Positions 54,459-63,481 of a stretch of 64,000 nt of DNA are shown here, one piece after another. The DNA is from Ignavibacteria bacterium (GTDB lineage: Bacteria; Bacteroidota; Ignavibacteria; UBA10030), in contig VGVZ01000001.1 of the NCBI GenBank assembly GCA_016873805.1, positions 1 through 64,000 of the forward strand, given 5' to 3'. Under the pieces are notes generated by a model. The model searched no databases. It saw only the letters and a program-made list of their open reading frames with translations, and was not told the DNA's origin. A program made the translations under genes and the position numbers. The stretch's first letter is position 1; every line of letters begins with the position of its first letter.

Positions 54459-55484
54459 TCAGGAGAGCGCGAGTTCCGATTCGGGTGTCCCCCTGATGAG
54501 CGAGTAGACGAGTAGGTCCAGGACGATGTGCGGCTCGCGTGAGGTTGTTTTCAGGAGCTTGTCCGCCTGGAGGAGAACGCGAAAATTTGATTCGAGATGT
54601 TTCTGGGTGTAGTTGGATTGAAACTGCTGAAGCGATCGGAGAAAGTACGGATGCACTTTGACCTCTTTGGCGAGGTCTGCCGGCGCGAGTCTGTGAACTC
54701 CCGGGTCGGAAAGCTTCCAGAGTTGAACGAAGAACCGCGTCAGCATGATGATGATGGTCTGGGGAGATTGCCCGTGCTGAAGCATAGCGGCAAGAATCGA
54801 CATGGCGCGTGCCAGGTTCTTCGCGCCAATCGCGTTCTGGAGATCAAAAATCGTATACCCTTTGGACGCGCCCACGACCGCCGAAACATGATCCAGAGTG
54901 ACCGATTTCTCTTCTCCAAGATAGATGATGATCTTTTCGATCTCGTTTGCCAGCGCCCGCAATGAATTGCCGACCTGTTCCTGCAACAACATCACCGCGT
55001 CCGGATCGATCGTCCGGCCCGATTTCTTCACACCTTCGACAATCCAATCGGGAATCTCATTGTCATACAGCGCCTTGCATTCGACAACCGTCGCATGCTT
55101 CTTGAGGTCGGTGAATGGTTTTCTTCGGAAGTCGACTTCTCCGGCAATGAGGATGAGAAGAGTCGATTCGAGCGGCCGCGTGAGGTATGCTGCAAAGATT
55201 TCTTTGGCCGCTTCGGTCGTGGCGAGTTTTTCGAACTCTTTGACGATAACGATCCGTCGTTCACTCATCATCGGAAACGCGGAGGCAATCGCAACCACCT
55301 CCTGAACGCTCACTTTGCTTCCATAGAGAGTGTCGAGATTGAATCCCTTCGTTCCATCGCTCAGCGTCTGGGCGATGATTTGATCGACGGAATGTTCGAT
55401 CAGCAGATCCTCGCTCCCGTGGAAGAGCGTCACGGGAGGGATCTTCCGCGATCGGACGAGACTCTGAAATTCCTTATGCGTCAC
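54459..55484 (-). CDS. holA: DNA polymerase III delta subunit
   Basis: A 341-residue clamp-loader subunit, delta, which opens the beta clamp. FHGSEDLLIEHSVDQII and FEKLATTEAAKEIF are in the N-terminal AAA-like part, and IYLGEEKSVTLDHVSAVVG lies before the C-terminal helical collar. The delta subunit does not bind ATP, and no Walker motif is seen. The start is taken as GTG at 55484 with AAAGG upstream; the frame extends to 55568 but that region overlaps the MetS-like gene. The DUF92 fusion lies 3 bp downstream. Confidence 0.88.
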   Translation of the reverse strand: MTHKEFQSLVRSRKIPPVTLFHGSEDLLIEHSVDQIIAQTLSDGTKGFNLDTLYGSKVSVQEVVAIASAFPMMSERRIVIVKEFEKLATTEAAKEIFAAYLTRPLESTLLILIAGEVDFRRKPFTDLKKHATVVECKALYDNEIPDWIVEGVKKSGRTIDPDAVMLLQEQVGNSLRALANEIEKIIIYLGEEKSVTLDHVSAVVGASKGYTIFDLQNAIGAKNLARAMSILAAMLQHGQSPQTIIIMLTRFFVQLWKLSDPGVHRLAPADLAKEVKVHPYFLRSLQQFQSNYTQKHLESNFRVLLQADKLLKTTSREPHIVLDLLVYSLIRGTPESELALS

Positions 55485-55596
55485 CGCCGTTGCCTTTCGC
55501 GCGCTCCTTCCGAAGAGCCACCGTGAGAACAATAACCAGTCCACCCCAGACAATCCCAATCGCACCAACCATCGTGACCAGCGTTTCAGTCGGCAT
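55474..55596 (-). CDS. metS: MetS-type NSS transporter small subunit
   Basis: A 40-residue single-helix protein: MVGAIGIVWGGLVIVLTVAL with a basic tail (RKERAKGNGG). It matches MetS, the small partner of MetP, an NSS-family methionine/alanine transporter. The ATG at 55596 overlaps the transporter stop by 11 bp and has a strong GGGAGGTGAG site. Its stop lies 11 bp inside holA, so the three genes are translationally linked. Confidence 0.85.
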   Translation of the reverse strand: MPTETLVTMVGAIGIVWGGLVIVLTVALRKERAKGNGGDA

Positions 55597-57079
55597 GGCT
55601 CACCTCCCTGCTCATGATTCTCTTCACCATCCAGTTGTTAGCGAGAACGAACAACCCGATCATGATTCCCCACTGCAACAGACACGTCCCCACCGAGTAC
55701 GTATGGAACGGATTCCACCATCCCTCCCGATCGAACGATGTGATCGCAAGGTAGAACCACCATCCGATGAGGAAAAGAACCTGGGCCGGGATCACCCAGG
55801 TGATGATCGTGTTGTACCATTTCCCAATCTGAATATCGGTTCCAGCCGAATTGATCGCTTCTCTCCGGAATCGATCGGCGCCGTACTTGACGACCCCAAA
55901 AGAGATAAATCCCCCACTGATCATCAGCGCAATCCCCCAGACCCAGTCCTGATTCTCAAAGAACGCGAGACTCAGGGCAGAGGGGATGCCGAGGAGAAAA
56001 CCGAGCGTCGCGACGAAGGCGAGCGATCGTTTCCGTTCAAGCCCCATATCCTCGAACGTCCGGACAGCAAGCTCGATCATCGAGATGAGTGACGTCATCG
56101 CGGCAAACGCCAGCCCGAGGAAGAAGATAGTGGAAAAAAACGTTTGGACAGCGGCGCCGCCGGGCATTTTGCCGAAGAGCTGGGGAAGGAAGATGAAGGC
56201 CAGACCGGTGTTCGTGCTCCCCTGACCGCTGATGAGCTCCTTGATTCCCTCTCCGGGAGCGAGAGCAAACACGGTCGAAAAAATCGTGATGCCGGCCAGG
56301 AGGGAAACCGAATTGTTGCTGAACGCGGTGAGCGCGGCGTTCAGTGAGATATCTTCTTTCTGCCGCGCGTAGACCGCATACGTGAGGATCAACCCCCACC
56401 CCGCTCCCGTATCCCACGCGTTTTGCGTGAGTGCCGAAAGCCATACCCTGTAATCAAGCAGTGTTTCCATCGAAGGGGTGAAGAGGTAAACGATTCCCTC
56501 CCACGCTCCTGGGAGTGTGACCGCGCGGATCGCAAGCGTGATGAGGATGACGAGAAGGGCCGGAATGAGAATGCGATTGGTGCGCTCGATTCCTTTTACG
56601 ACGCCCCGATAGATCACAAAGGCACCGATTCCCATCGCGATGAAATGAAAGAAGAGGGGTTCGTAGCTCCCCGTGAAGTTCTCCCAGAGCGAGAGGTGAT
56701 CCGACGAGGAGATCAACGTCCCCGTCACCGACGTTGAAAGGTACTTGATACACCATCCGGTGACGACGGAATAGTAAAACATGATCGCCGTCGCGACAAA
56801 TCCGATGAAGGCTCCCATCCAACCGTATCTCGGACCCGCGATCTTCGCGAGCGAGCCGACCGTTCCGTATCGGGTCGATTTGCCGATCGCGAATTCCGCG
56901 ATGATTAACGGAATCGACCAGAGGAAGAGAAACAACACCCAGGGAATCAGAAACGAACCGCCGCCGTTCTGCGCGGCGATCCGCGAAAACCTCCAGACGT
57001 TCCCCGTTCCGACAGCGATCCCTATTACCGCCAGAATCATTCCCCAGCGAGAGGTGAAGAATTCCTTTTCACGGGCCAT
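55586..57079 (-). CDS. Sodium-dependent NSS family transporter (MetP-like)
   Basis: A 497-residue, 12-helix symporter of the neurotransmitter:sodium symporter family. The helix-1 signature GNVWRFSRIAAQNGGG at 26-41 matches LeuT-type sodium sites. Other family blocks are NAWDTGAGWGLILTYA and ELISGQGSTNTGLAFI. It imports an amino acid together with sodium. Its coupling to a MetS small subunit makes a methionine/alanine-type MetPS system likely, though the substrate is not proven. AGGAG precedes the ATG by about nine bases. Confidence 0.9.
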   Translation of the reverse strand: MAREKEFFTSRWGMILAVIGIAVGTGNVWRFSRIAAQNGGGSFLIPWVLFLFLWSIPLIIAEFAIGKSTRYGTVGSLAKIAGPRYGWMGAFIGFVATAIMFYYSVVTGWCIKYLSTSVTGTLISSSDHLSLWENFTGSYEPLFFHFIAMGIGAFVIYRGVVKGIERTNRILIPALLVILITLAIRAVTLPGAWEGIVYLFTPSMETLLDYRVWLSALTQNAWDTGAGWGLILTYAVYARQKEDISLNAALTAFSNNSVSLLAGITIFSTVFALAPGEGIKELISGQGSTNTGLAFIFLPQLFGKMPGGAAVQTFFSTIFFLGLAFAAMTSLISMIELAVRTFEDMGLERKRSLAFVATLGFLLGIPSALSLAFFENQDWVWGIALMISGGFISFGVVKYGADRFRREAINSAGTDIQIGKWYNTIITWVIPAQVLFLIGWWFYLAITSFDREGWWNPFHTYSVGTCLLQWGIMIGLFVLANNWMVKRIMSREVSHAD

Positions 57080-57121
57080 GTGATGCGCTCCTGATCGGGC
57101 GAAGAGAACAACGAGACGATG

Positions 57122-57721
57122 CTATTTTCTGACGATGGTCACTTTCTGCATCACCACATCGGTCAGCGGACGATCTGCCGGCTTCGATGTCTTGACCTTG
57201 CCGATCGACTTCACCACGTCCAATCCGTTCACCACTTTGCCGAAGACCGTGTGCTTGCCGTCGAGCCAGGGAGTGGCCACGACGGTGATGAAGAACTGGC
57301 TTCCGTTGGTGTTCGGCCCGCGATTCGCCATCGAGAGAATTCCCGGTCCGGTGTGACGAAGAGTATCAACGATTTCGTCTTCAAACGGCTCGCCATAGAT
57401 GCTCTCTCCCCCCCGGCCGGTGCCGGTCGGGTCGCCACCCTGTATCATGAAATTGTCGATGACGCGGTGGAACACAATCCCGTCATAGTACCCCTTCTCC
57501 GCGTGGCCGACAAAATTCTTCACGGTTTTCGGCGTGGCCTTTTCGAACAATTCGATCTCGATTGTTCCCATGTTCGTCTCGATCACAGCAAATGGAGTCA
57601 TTTCCTTTTTCACCTTTGTTTTGAGGGTATCGTTGAGTTGCTTCGCTGGTTTCTTATCCTGAGAGAACCCGCCCATCGCAACCAAGGCAATGAGACATGT
57701 GGAGAGAAGAAATCGCATCAT
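57122..57721 (-). CDS. Cyclophilin-type peptidyl-prolyl isomerase, exported
   Basis: A 199-residue isomerase. The ATG at 57721 has AAGGAG seven bases upstream and opens a signal ([19 protein letters not shown]); the frame continues to 57817 but into the uppP end. Active-site residues FHR at 84-86 and Gln94 in [11 protein letters not shown] are present, followed by [24 protein letters not shown]. It speeds proline cis-trans isomerisation during periplasmic protein folding. It lies between UppP and the NSS transporter. Confidence 0.92.
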   Translation of the reverse strand: MMRFLLSTCLIALVAMGGFSQDKKPAKQLNDTLKTKVKKEMTPFAVIETNMGTIEIELFEKATPKTVKNFVGHAEKGYYDGIVFHRVIDNFMIQGGDPTGTGRGGESIYGEPFEDEIVDTLRHTGPGILSMANRGPNTNGSQFFITVVATPWLDGKHTVFGKVVNGLDVVKSIGKVKTSKPADRPLTDVVMQKVTIVRK

Positions 57722-57740
57722 GCTGCCGCTCCTTAGGAGG

Positions 57741-58556
57741 TTAGATAAAGATGATGCCGAGCGATCCGGCAATGAGACAATAAAATGCAAAGATACTAAA
57801 CTTTCCTTGTTGGACAATCTTCAGCAGTACCTTGATTGCGACGTATCCCGAAAGAAATGCCATCAGAGTCCCACCGGCGATGTGAAGCACACTCTCCGCG
57901 CCGAAGCCGTTGAAGACGAGATCTTTCGTCTTGAGCAGCGTTGCTCCCGCGATGACCGGGATGGACAGAAGGAAGGAAAAACGCGCGGCATTTAATGGGG
58001 AGATGCGCAAGTACACCGCAGTGCTGATTGTGAATCCGGAACGGGAAATCCCGGGCACGATCGCAATGGCCTGGGCAATGCCGATCATGATCGCCGAAAG
58101 GATTCCTACGTTCTTGTTCTCTACGGGTTCGGCGAGTCTCGTCAGGAAGAGGATAAGACCGGTCAGCACGAGCATCACGGAAACCATTTTCGGATCGGTA
58201 AATGCGGCCGTAACGGCATCCTCAAAAAGCAAACCGATGACCGCGGCGGGAACCGATCCGACCACGATGGCCAACGCAAGACGGAATTGCTCGTTTTCAT
58301 CGTAGTATTCCCGACTGAGACGGCCCCCTGTCAGGGCCTTCACAGTCGATTGGATAATTGCGAGAATATCTTTCCACATAACCACCACAACGCTCATCAG
58401 TGTGCCGAAATGCACGAACACCTCGAAGGTGATGTCCGTCGACGGAACGACGTCGAGCAAGTGCTCCACGAGCACAAGATGGCCCGAACTGCTGATGGGA
58501 AGAAACTCCGTCAATCCTTGAACCAGACCGAGAATGAGCGACTGAAAGAATGTCAC
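57741..58556 (-). CDS. uppP: Undecaprenyl-diphosphate phosphatase (UppP/BacA)
   Basis: A 271-residue inner-membrane phosphatase that recycles undecaprenyl diphosphate to the monophosphate for peptidoglycan and other envelope glycan synthesis. Motif 1, [13 protein letters not shown] (15-27), supplies Glu17 and His26, and motif 2, PGISRSG (168-174), the arginine. It starts with GTG at 58556 with AAGG seven bases before. The neighbouring envelope genes (flippase-like, LolA, cyclophilin) make a shared cell-envelope theme. Confidence 0.94.
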   Translation of the reverse strand: MTFFQSLILGLVQGLTEFLPISSSGHLVLVEHLLDVVPSTDITFEVFVHFGTLMSVVVVMWKDILAIIQSTVKALTGGRLSREYYDENEQFRLALAIVVGSVPAAVIGLLFEDAVTAAFTDPKMVSVMLVLTGLILFLTRLAEPVENKNVGILSAIMIGIAQAIAIVPGISRSGFTISTAVYLRISPLNAARFSFLLSIPVIAGATLLKTKDLVFNGFGAESVLHIAGGTLMAFLSGYVAIKVLLKIVQQGKFSIFAFYCLIAGSLGIIFI

Positions 58557-58607
58557 GTGACCTTGCTTCTGGAAATGTTTAGAACCACGTGTCGAACAAT
58601 CGGTTGA

Positions 58608-59306
58608 CTAATAGAGGAACATCACACCGAACTTCAATCCCACGGTGAAGGATTCAAACCTCGCCGTCTGACTCCCCACCGAAGCCACTCGCCCCTCGGG
58701 AGTCTTGAACTGTCCCCCGAATATCCATCGCACATCGACGCCAACACTGCCGTAGAACGAATCGTCGAATTTCGTATTTCCCACCGCCTCGAGCTTCAAT
58801 CCAATCCCTTCTGCGCGAAAGGTTTCCGTGCGGTTCAGACCGTAGAGGGTCTGATCGAATCCTCCGAAGTAGTATCCCACCCCGCCGCCAAGCTTCAACC
58901 AGTAACCCTCTCCCGAGATGAGATAGTGTGCAAGCGCTGTGGGCAGATGGACTTCGTACGAAAAATCGGAACGCCCCATTCCTGCACTCCCAACAAGCGA
59001 GAACGATTTGATCTGATATCCGTACTCCAGCGCCACCGACCAGTCTGTCGTCACCTGATACTCCGGGACGATCGAAAATTCAGCGACCGCATGGAAATCA
59101 TCGAGCCGATCCCGAATCGGAGGCAGCGAGGCTGCGTTGATATAGTCTGTCACTGATGAAGCCGCGTGCGCCCCTACCCCCATCCCCAGCGTAATCCCCC
59201 TCAGACGCTTTCCGCCTTCCTGAGTTTGTGCCTCCGTGGAAGATCCCAAGGCGACAACGAGAACGCAACCCGCAATGATTCTGTGGAACTTCCTCCTGTG
59301 GAACAT
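58608..59306 (-). CDS. Predicted outer-membrane beta-barrel protein
   Basis: A 232-residue exported protein with signal RIIAGCVLVVALGSSTEA. It has repeated beta-strands (ITLGMGVGAHAASSVTDYI, WSVALEYGYQIKSFSLVG, LKLGGGVGYYFGGFDQTLY) and ends SFTVGLKFGVMFLY, typical of OmpW-like or OmpA-like small barrels. I do not recognise a specific family. The gene starts 3 bp after the flippase stop, so they are co-transcribed. Confidence 0.75.
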   Translation of the reverse strand: MFHRRKFHRIIAGCVLVVALGSSTEAQTQEGGKRLRGITLGMGVGAHAASSVTDYINAASLPPIRDRLDDFHAVAEFSIVPEYQVTTDWSVALEYGYQIKSFSLVGSAGMGRSDFSYEVHLPTALAHYLISGEGYWLKLGGGVGYYFGGFDQTLYGLNRTETFRAEGIGLKLEAVGNTKFDDSFYGSVGVDVRWIFGGQFKTPEGRVASVGSQTARFESFTVGLKFGVMFLY

Positions 59307-59309
59307 CGA

Positions 59310-60335
59310 CTACCCCGGCTCTTTCAGGTCTCCCCGGAACTCAGAAATCTTCAAATGGTCTTTCAGGAAATACGTCACCCCAACTATCACAATCAGCACA
59401 AATCCCATCTCGTGCGTCGCGACGGAATAGCTCAGGGCCGTGGGCGCATCGACCCGATAGAGTTGTACGAGAGCATAGGTAAGGAACGAATGATACGTTC
59501 CGAAGCCTCCGGGAGCAGGAAGAATAAATGCGGCAGTCGAAAAAGTGAGCAGAACAACCGCTCCCCCCAGTCCCACGTCCGATGACGCGATCGTCTCGAA
59601 TGCAAAGAAGGAGACGTAGAAGGTGAGGACGTAGCAAATCCAGATCCCTATGCTGGTAAGAATGATCATCCCGACGTTTCGCCGGGTTCCGACCACACGG
59701 AATCCTGCCGCGAACGCATCAAGGAGATGCTCGTAGCGGTCCTTGATCCGATGGGGAAGCACGCCGCGCAGCCTCTTGAGCACACCGATCAAACTCTCGC
59801 TCTTCAGGAAGAGGTAAACAAGGAATACGATGGAGAGAACCGATCCTCCCAGAAACAGAGGACGAAACCGCGCGACATCCGCGAACAGCGCGTCCAGGCC
59901 GGACGGATAGAGAAAAAGAACAGCACAGAGGATGAAGAAGAAACTCACCAGATCGAGAATCCGTTCCACGACGATTGTGCCAAGCGCGGAGCTCTTCGAG
60001 ATCCCTTCGAGTTTTCCCACCACGTACGCTCGGGCGATCTCTCCGGCACGGGGAAGAAGATTGTTCATCATGTACCCGATCATCACGGCTGAAAACAATC
60101 TGTGGACGGAGACATTTGCTTTCAGATGGGACAAGAGGTACTTCCAACGCCATGCGCGCACAAGATGACTGACACCGGCGATGAGGAGAAACACGCCGAG
60201 CCATCCCACCTTGACCTGCAACAGAGTTACCCAAAGCTCTTCGAGCGGGACATCGCGGAAAGCAAGGTACAGAAAGATTCCCGCGAGAAGGAATCCAACC
60301 AATGTGCGAACATAGGAGCGGGATGAGGATGGCAT
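59310..60335 (-). CDS. UPF0104/lysylphosphatidylglycerol-synthase-like flippase
   Basis: A 341-residue integral membrane protein (AglD/YbhN, LPG-synthase transmembrane domain). Helices include RTLVGFLLAGIFLYLAF, VFLLIAGVSHLVRAWRW, and the conserved GYMMNNLLPRAGEIARAYVV. The later ILPAPGGFGTYHSFLTYALV and ATHEMGFVLIVIVGVTYFL close the family pattern. Members are thought to move lipids or isoprenoid-linked sugars across membranes. The ATG at 60335 is preferred (13 bp after the lolA stop). The longer frame to 60434 lies in lolA. Confidence 0.85.
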   Translation of the reverse strand: MPSSSRSYVRTLVGFLLAGIFLYLAFRDVPLEELWVTLLQVKVGWLGVFLLIAGVSHLVRAWRWKYLLSHLKANVSVHRLFSAVMIGYMMNNLLPRAGEIARAYVVGKLEGISKSSALGTIVVERILDLVSFFFILCAVLFLYPSGLDALFADVARFRPLFLGGSVLSIVFLVYLFLKSESLIGVLKRLRGVLPHRIKDRYEHLLDAFAAGFRVVGTRRNVGMIILTSIGIWICYVLTFYVSFFAFETIASSDVGLGGAVVLLTFSTAAFILPAPGGFGTYHSFLTYALVQLYRVDAPTALSYSVATHEMGFVLIVIVGVTYFLKDHLKISEFRGDLKEPG

Positions 60336-60348
60336 ACCGGAGTGCGCG

Positions 60349-60993
60349 CTACCGGAGGTCCACGATTTCGGTTCCAGCAGGGGGGGTGAAGGCGAACCTG
60401 CTGTCGTTGATCTTCGTATTGATCTGGAAATCACTCAGGTGATAGGTCGTCTCTGTTTCATTGGCATCGAGGATCGATATCCGATGCACGATCCATGTCC
60501 CGTCTTCAACCCACACCTTGACACTGTTCACGAACGAGCGGTCGTCTTTCGGAACGAGCTTCAGGACAATCAAGGCGATTCCCTTGTCCCGTTCCCTCCC
60601 CAGAAGGGTCACGAAGTAGTTTTCGGGCAGATTGATCAGAAACCTTTCGGGAGAAACGGAATTCTGGTTCTCTCTGTACCGATCGATGACGACTTGTCTG
60701 TTCACGGGAGAGTATGCCCACACCGTTTGACCGTCCGTCACGATCGTCTGATGTTCCGATTCGATGCGATATTTTCCCGGCTTCTTCATCGCGATGGTTC
60801 CGCTGAATTGCTGTTCGATCTGCGAGAATCCAAACTTGACCTTCTGGGTGAACGACGCCGTGGCATTCTCGATCTTCTCAAATCGTTTCTGTATCCGGTC
60901 GGTCACATCCTGAACTGACATTTCCTTTTCCTGCCCGAACGCCAGGAAGCCGCAGATTGCCAGTGTCGCGAAACTCACTATGCTGTGCCTCAT
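60349..60993 (-). CDS. lolA: Outer-membrane lipoprotein carrier LolA
   Basis: A 214-residue periplasmic carrier that takes lipoproteins from the inner membrane to the outer membrane. The signal is SFATLAICGFLAFG. The core shows ATASFTQKVKF, FSGTIAMKKPGKYRIES, TVWAYSPVNRQVVID, and SVKVWVEDGTWIVHRISILD, as in LolA. LolB, its usual receptor, was not seen. It overlaps the ftsK stop by four bases (ATGA at 60990-60993). Lipoproteins predicted here (S41 peptidase, DUF4249, small lipoprotein) are possible cargoes. Confidence 0.92.
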   Translation of the reverse strand: MRHSIVSFATLAICGFLAFGQEKEMSVQDVTDRIQKRFEKIENATASFTQKVKFGFSQIEQQFSGTIAMKKPGKYRIESEHQTIVTDGQTVWAYSPVNRQVVIDRYRENQNSVSPERFLINLPENYFVTLLGRERDKGIALIVLKLVPKDDRSFVNSVKVWVEDGTWIVHRISILDANETETTYHLSDFQINTKINDSRFAFTPPAGTEIVDLR

Positions 60994-63464
60994 CGATACT
61001 CCTTCAGAATCATTTCCAGTTCCACTTCTGTTTCGACGAGGACCTCACGGGCTTTACTCCCGTCGAACGGGCCTACGATCCCGGCTGCTTCGAGTTCATC
61101 GACCAGTCGCGCGGCGCGCGAGTATCCGACTTTGAGTCGCCGTTGAAGCAGTGAAACGGATCCCTGCTGATGCCGCACGATGATCTTTGCCGCTTCTTCG
61201 AAGAGATCATCACGGGTGGAACCCCCGGCCATGCCGCTCCCCTTCTTCCGCTCGAACATCGATGGTAGTTGAGCCGGTTGAGAATACCCTTGCTGCGACG
61301 CGATGTGGTCGACAATCCGTTCGACTTCATCGGCAGAGAGGAATGCATTCTGGATTCGGATCGGTTTGGGAGAACCGGGGGGAAGGTAGAGCATGTCGCC
61401 GCTGCCGAGCAGTTGCTCCGCTCCATTCATATCAAGGATCGTTCGCGAGTCGGTTTTCGACGCAACCTGGTAGGCAATGCGCGCGGAGAAGTTCGCCTTG
61501 ATGACGCCGGTAATCACATCAACGGATGGACGCTGCGTTGCGAGAACGAGGTGGATTCCGACAGCCCGCGCGAGCTGCGCCAACCTCGCAATCGGTTCCT
61601 CCACATCCCGCGCGGCAGTGATCATGAGATCGGCAAGCTCGTCGATGAAGACGATCAGATACGGAAGTTTCCGATGCTTGATGGTTTCCGTATCCTTCAG
61701 GCGCCCGCTCTTGAACCGCTCGTTGTAGTCCCCAATGTTGCGCACCGCCGCCGCGGCAAGTCGATCGTACCGCTTCTCCATCTCGAGTTCGACGCTCTTG
61801 AGAACCGCCACGGCGTTCGCCGGCGACGTGACGATTTCTTCCTCAATGTCAGGCGACACGGCGAGGAAATGGCTCTTCAGTTTGCTGAACAGGGCAAGCT
61901 CGATCTTTTTTGGATCGATCACGACAAACTTGACATCGCTCGGGTGGAGACGATAGATCAAGCTCGCCATGATCGTGTTGATGCCGACGCTCTTTCCCGA
62001 ACCGGTCGCGCCGGCGATCAGCAGATGCGGCATCTTTGCGAGATCGTCGATATATACCTCGCCGGAGATTGTCTTCCCCAATGCGAGCGGCAAGGCCGCT
62101 TTCGAATCCCGAAATTTCGATGTGTTGATCACGCTTCGAAAACGAACGAGGGCGGGATTGTGATTCGGAATCTCAACCCCGACCGTCCCCTTTCCGGGGA
62201 TGGGGGCGATGATCCGAATTCCTTTGGCCTTCAACGCGAGGGCGATGTCGTCCTCGAGACTTTCGATTCGACTGATCTTGACTCCGCTCGCCGGGACAAG
62301 TTCATAGAGCGTGACGACCGGTCCCGGAGTCACCGAGACGCTCTCGATTTCGACATCGAAGTCGGCAAGTTTTGCCCGGAGCAGTTCCGCATTGGCTTCG
62401 AGTTCTGCCTTATCCACCTGCTCCGAAACGGAGGAATGTTCGAGAAGATCGAGCGAAGGGGGCACATAATCGATCTCTTCATCTTCCGAAATTTCGGCGA
62501 TCTGTTCATCCCCCTCTGTTTCTTTTACCCGAATTCCCTTTTTGATGCTCAACGGTACCGAGGGGGGTGAAACCACCTCATCATGATCGTCGAGAGTACC
62601 ATCCCGGTCTGCGACACCGTCATCAACAAACACCAGTTTCCGTTTCCCTCCATCCGGAGGAGTGATCTCTTTTGCCGTCCGCGGTCGTTGAATCGGAGGG
62701 GACTGAAGCTTCTCCTTCGGTGGCGGGAGTTCTTCACCGCTCTCCTTGATTTCGATACCCCTTGCCTTCGTCTGTATCTTCGCGCTTCTCCATGCGACCC
62801 ACCAATCGCCGACGGCGTTCCACGCACGGGAAATCCATTCCCCGACGATTCTCATCCAGTCGCGCATCCTGTCGATCGTTTTCTGAATATCGAGGTCGAC
62901 GAGGAGAATCAGTACCAAGGCAAGAGATCCCACCAGCGCAATCAGAGATCCGCTGACTCCGATGAGCTTCTGCAGAACGCTGGAGACAAAATCACCGACA
63001 ACGCCACTCCATTCCGGTGAGATCGAATCGATGCCGACACCAAGTCGCAACAAGCCGAAGATCCCCGAAGTGAGCAGGGCAAGCGCCACGAAATAGCTTG
63101 AGAGGATGACAAGCTTCTGAACATCCTTCTGTCTGAGGAGAATAACGGACCACAAGAGCCCGAGGAAGGGAAGCACGAGAATCGAATACCCGATCGTCGC
63201 ATTGATCAACCAGTTCGAGATGATGGCGCCAAGGAGGCCGAGAAGATTCTGGGTCTGGTGGGCACGGAGTTGGATGCCTTCATCGTTCGTGAAGACCTTC
63301 CAGAGGTCGCCCAGGGGAAGATCTCCGCTCGCCTGATCCTCAGGCGCGTACGAGAAGAGGCTGAGAAGCAGCATGATGGACAGGAGGATTCCGACCAAGC
63401 ATGCAATTTGCTTCTTCTGACTCTTTTTCTTCCGCGACGACGTATTGTTCTTTGCCGCGTCCAT
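60990..63464 (-). CDS. ftsK: DNA translocase FtsK
   Basis: An 824-residue septal DNA pump. Four to five N-terminal membrane helices (residues ~20-190) are followed by a low-complexity linker (200-360) and a motor domain with Walker A GATGSGKS at 485-492 and Walker B LIVFIDELADLM. The C-terminal gamma winged helix (LLQRRLKVGYSRAARLVDEL) recognises the orienting KOPS-type sequences. Length is normal for bacterial FtsK/SpoIIIE. It is coupled to lolA downstream. The ComB-like gene lies 17 bp upstream of the ATG. Confidence 0.94.
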   Translation of the reverse strand: MDAAKNNTSSRKKKSQKKQIACLVGILLSIMLLLSLFSYAPEDQASGDLPLGDLWKVFTNDEGIQLRAHQTQNLLGLLGAIISNWLINATIGYSILVLPFLGLLWSVILLRQKDVQKLVILSSYFVALALLTSGIFGLLRLGVGIDSISPEWSGVVGDFVSSVLQKLIGVSGSLIALVGSLALVLILLVDLDIQKTIDRMRDWMRIVGEWISRAWNAVGDWWVAWRSAKIQTKARGIEIKESGEELPPPKEKLQSPPIQRPRTAKEITPPDGGKRKLVFVDDGVADRDGTLDDHDEVVSPPSVPLSIKKGIRVKETEGDEQIAEISEDEEIDYVPPSLDLLEHSSVSEQVDKAELEANAELLRAKLADFDVEIESVSVTPGPVVTLYELVPASGVKISRIESLEDDIALALKAKGIRIIAPIPGKGTVGVEIPNHNPALVRFRSVINTSKFRDSKAALPLALGKTISGEVYIDDLAKMPHLLIAGATGSGKSVGINTIMASLIYRLHPSDVKFVVIDPKKIELALFSKLKSHFLAVSPDIEEEIVTSPANAVAVLKSVELEMEKRYDRLAAAAVRNIGDYNERFKSGRLKDTETIKHRKLPYLIVFIDELADLMITAARDVEEPIARLAQLARAVGIHLVLATQRPSVDVITGVIKANFSARIAYQVASKTDSRTILDMNGAEQLLGSGDMLYLPPGSPKPIRIQNAFLSADEVERIVDHIASQQGYSQPAQLPSMFERKKGSGMAGGSTRDDLFEEAAKIIVRHQQGSVSLLQRRLKVGYSRAARLVDELEAAGIVGPFDGSKAREVLVETEVELEMILKEYR

Positions 63465-63481
63465 GGGTCTTGTCCGGCGGG

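Noticed and set aside
61269-62570. 433-residue plus-strand frame opposite ftsK
   Set aside because: Antisense to the conserved FtsK motor domain; no domain seen.
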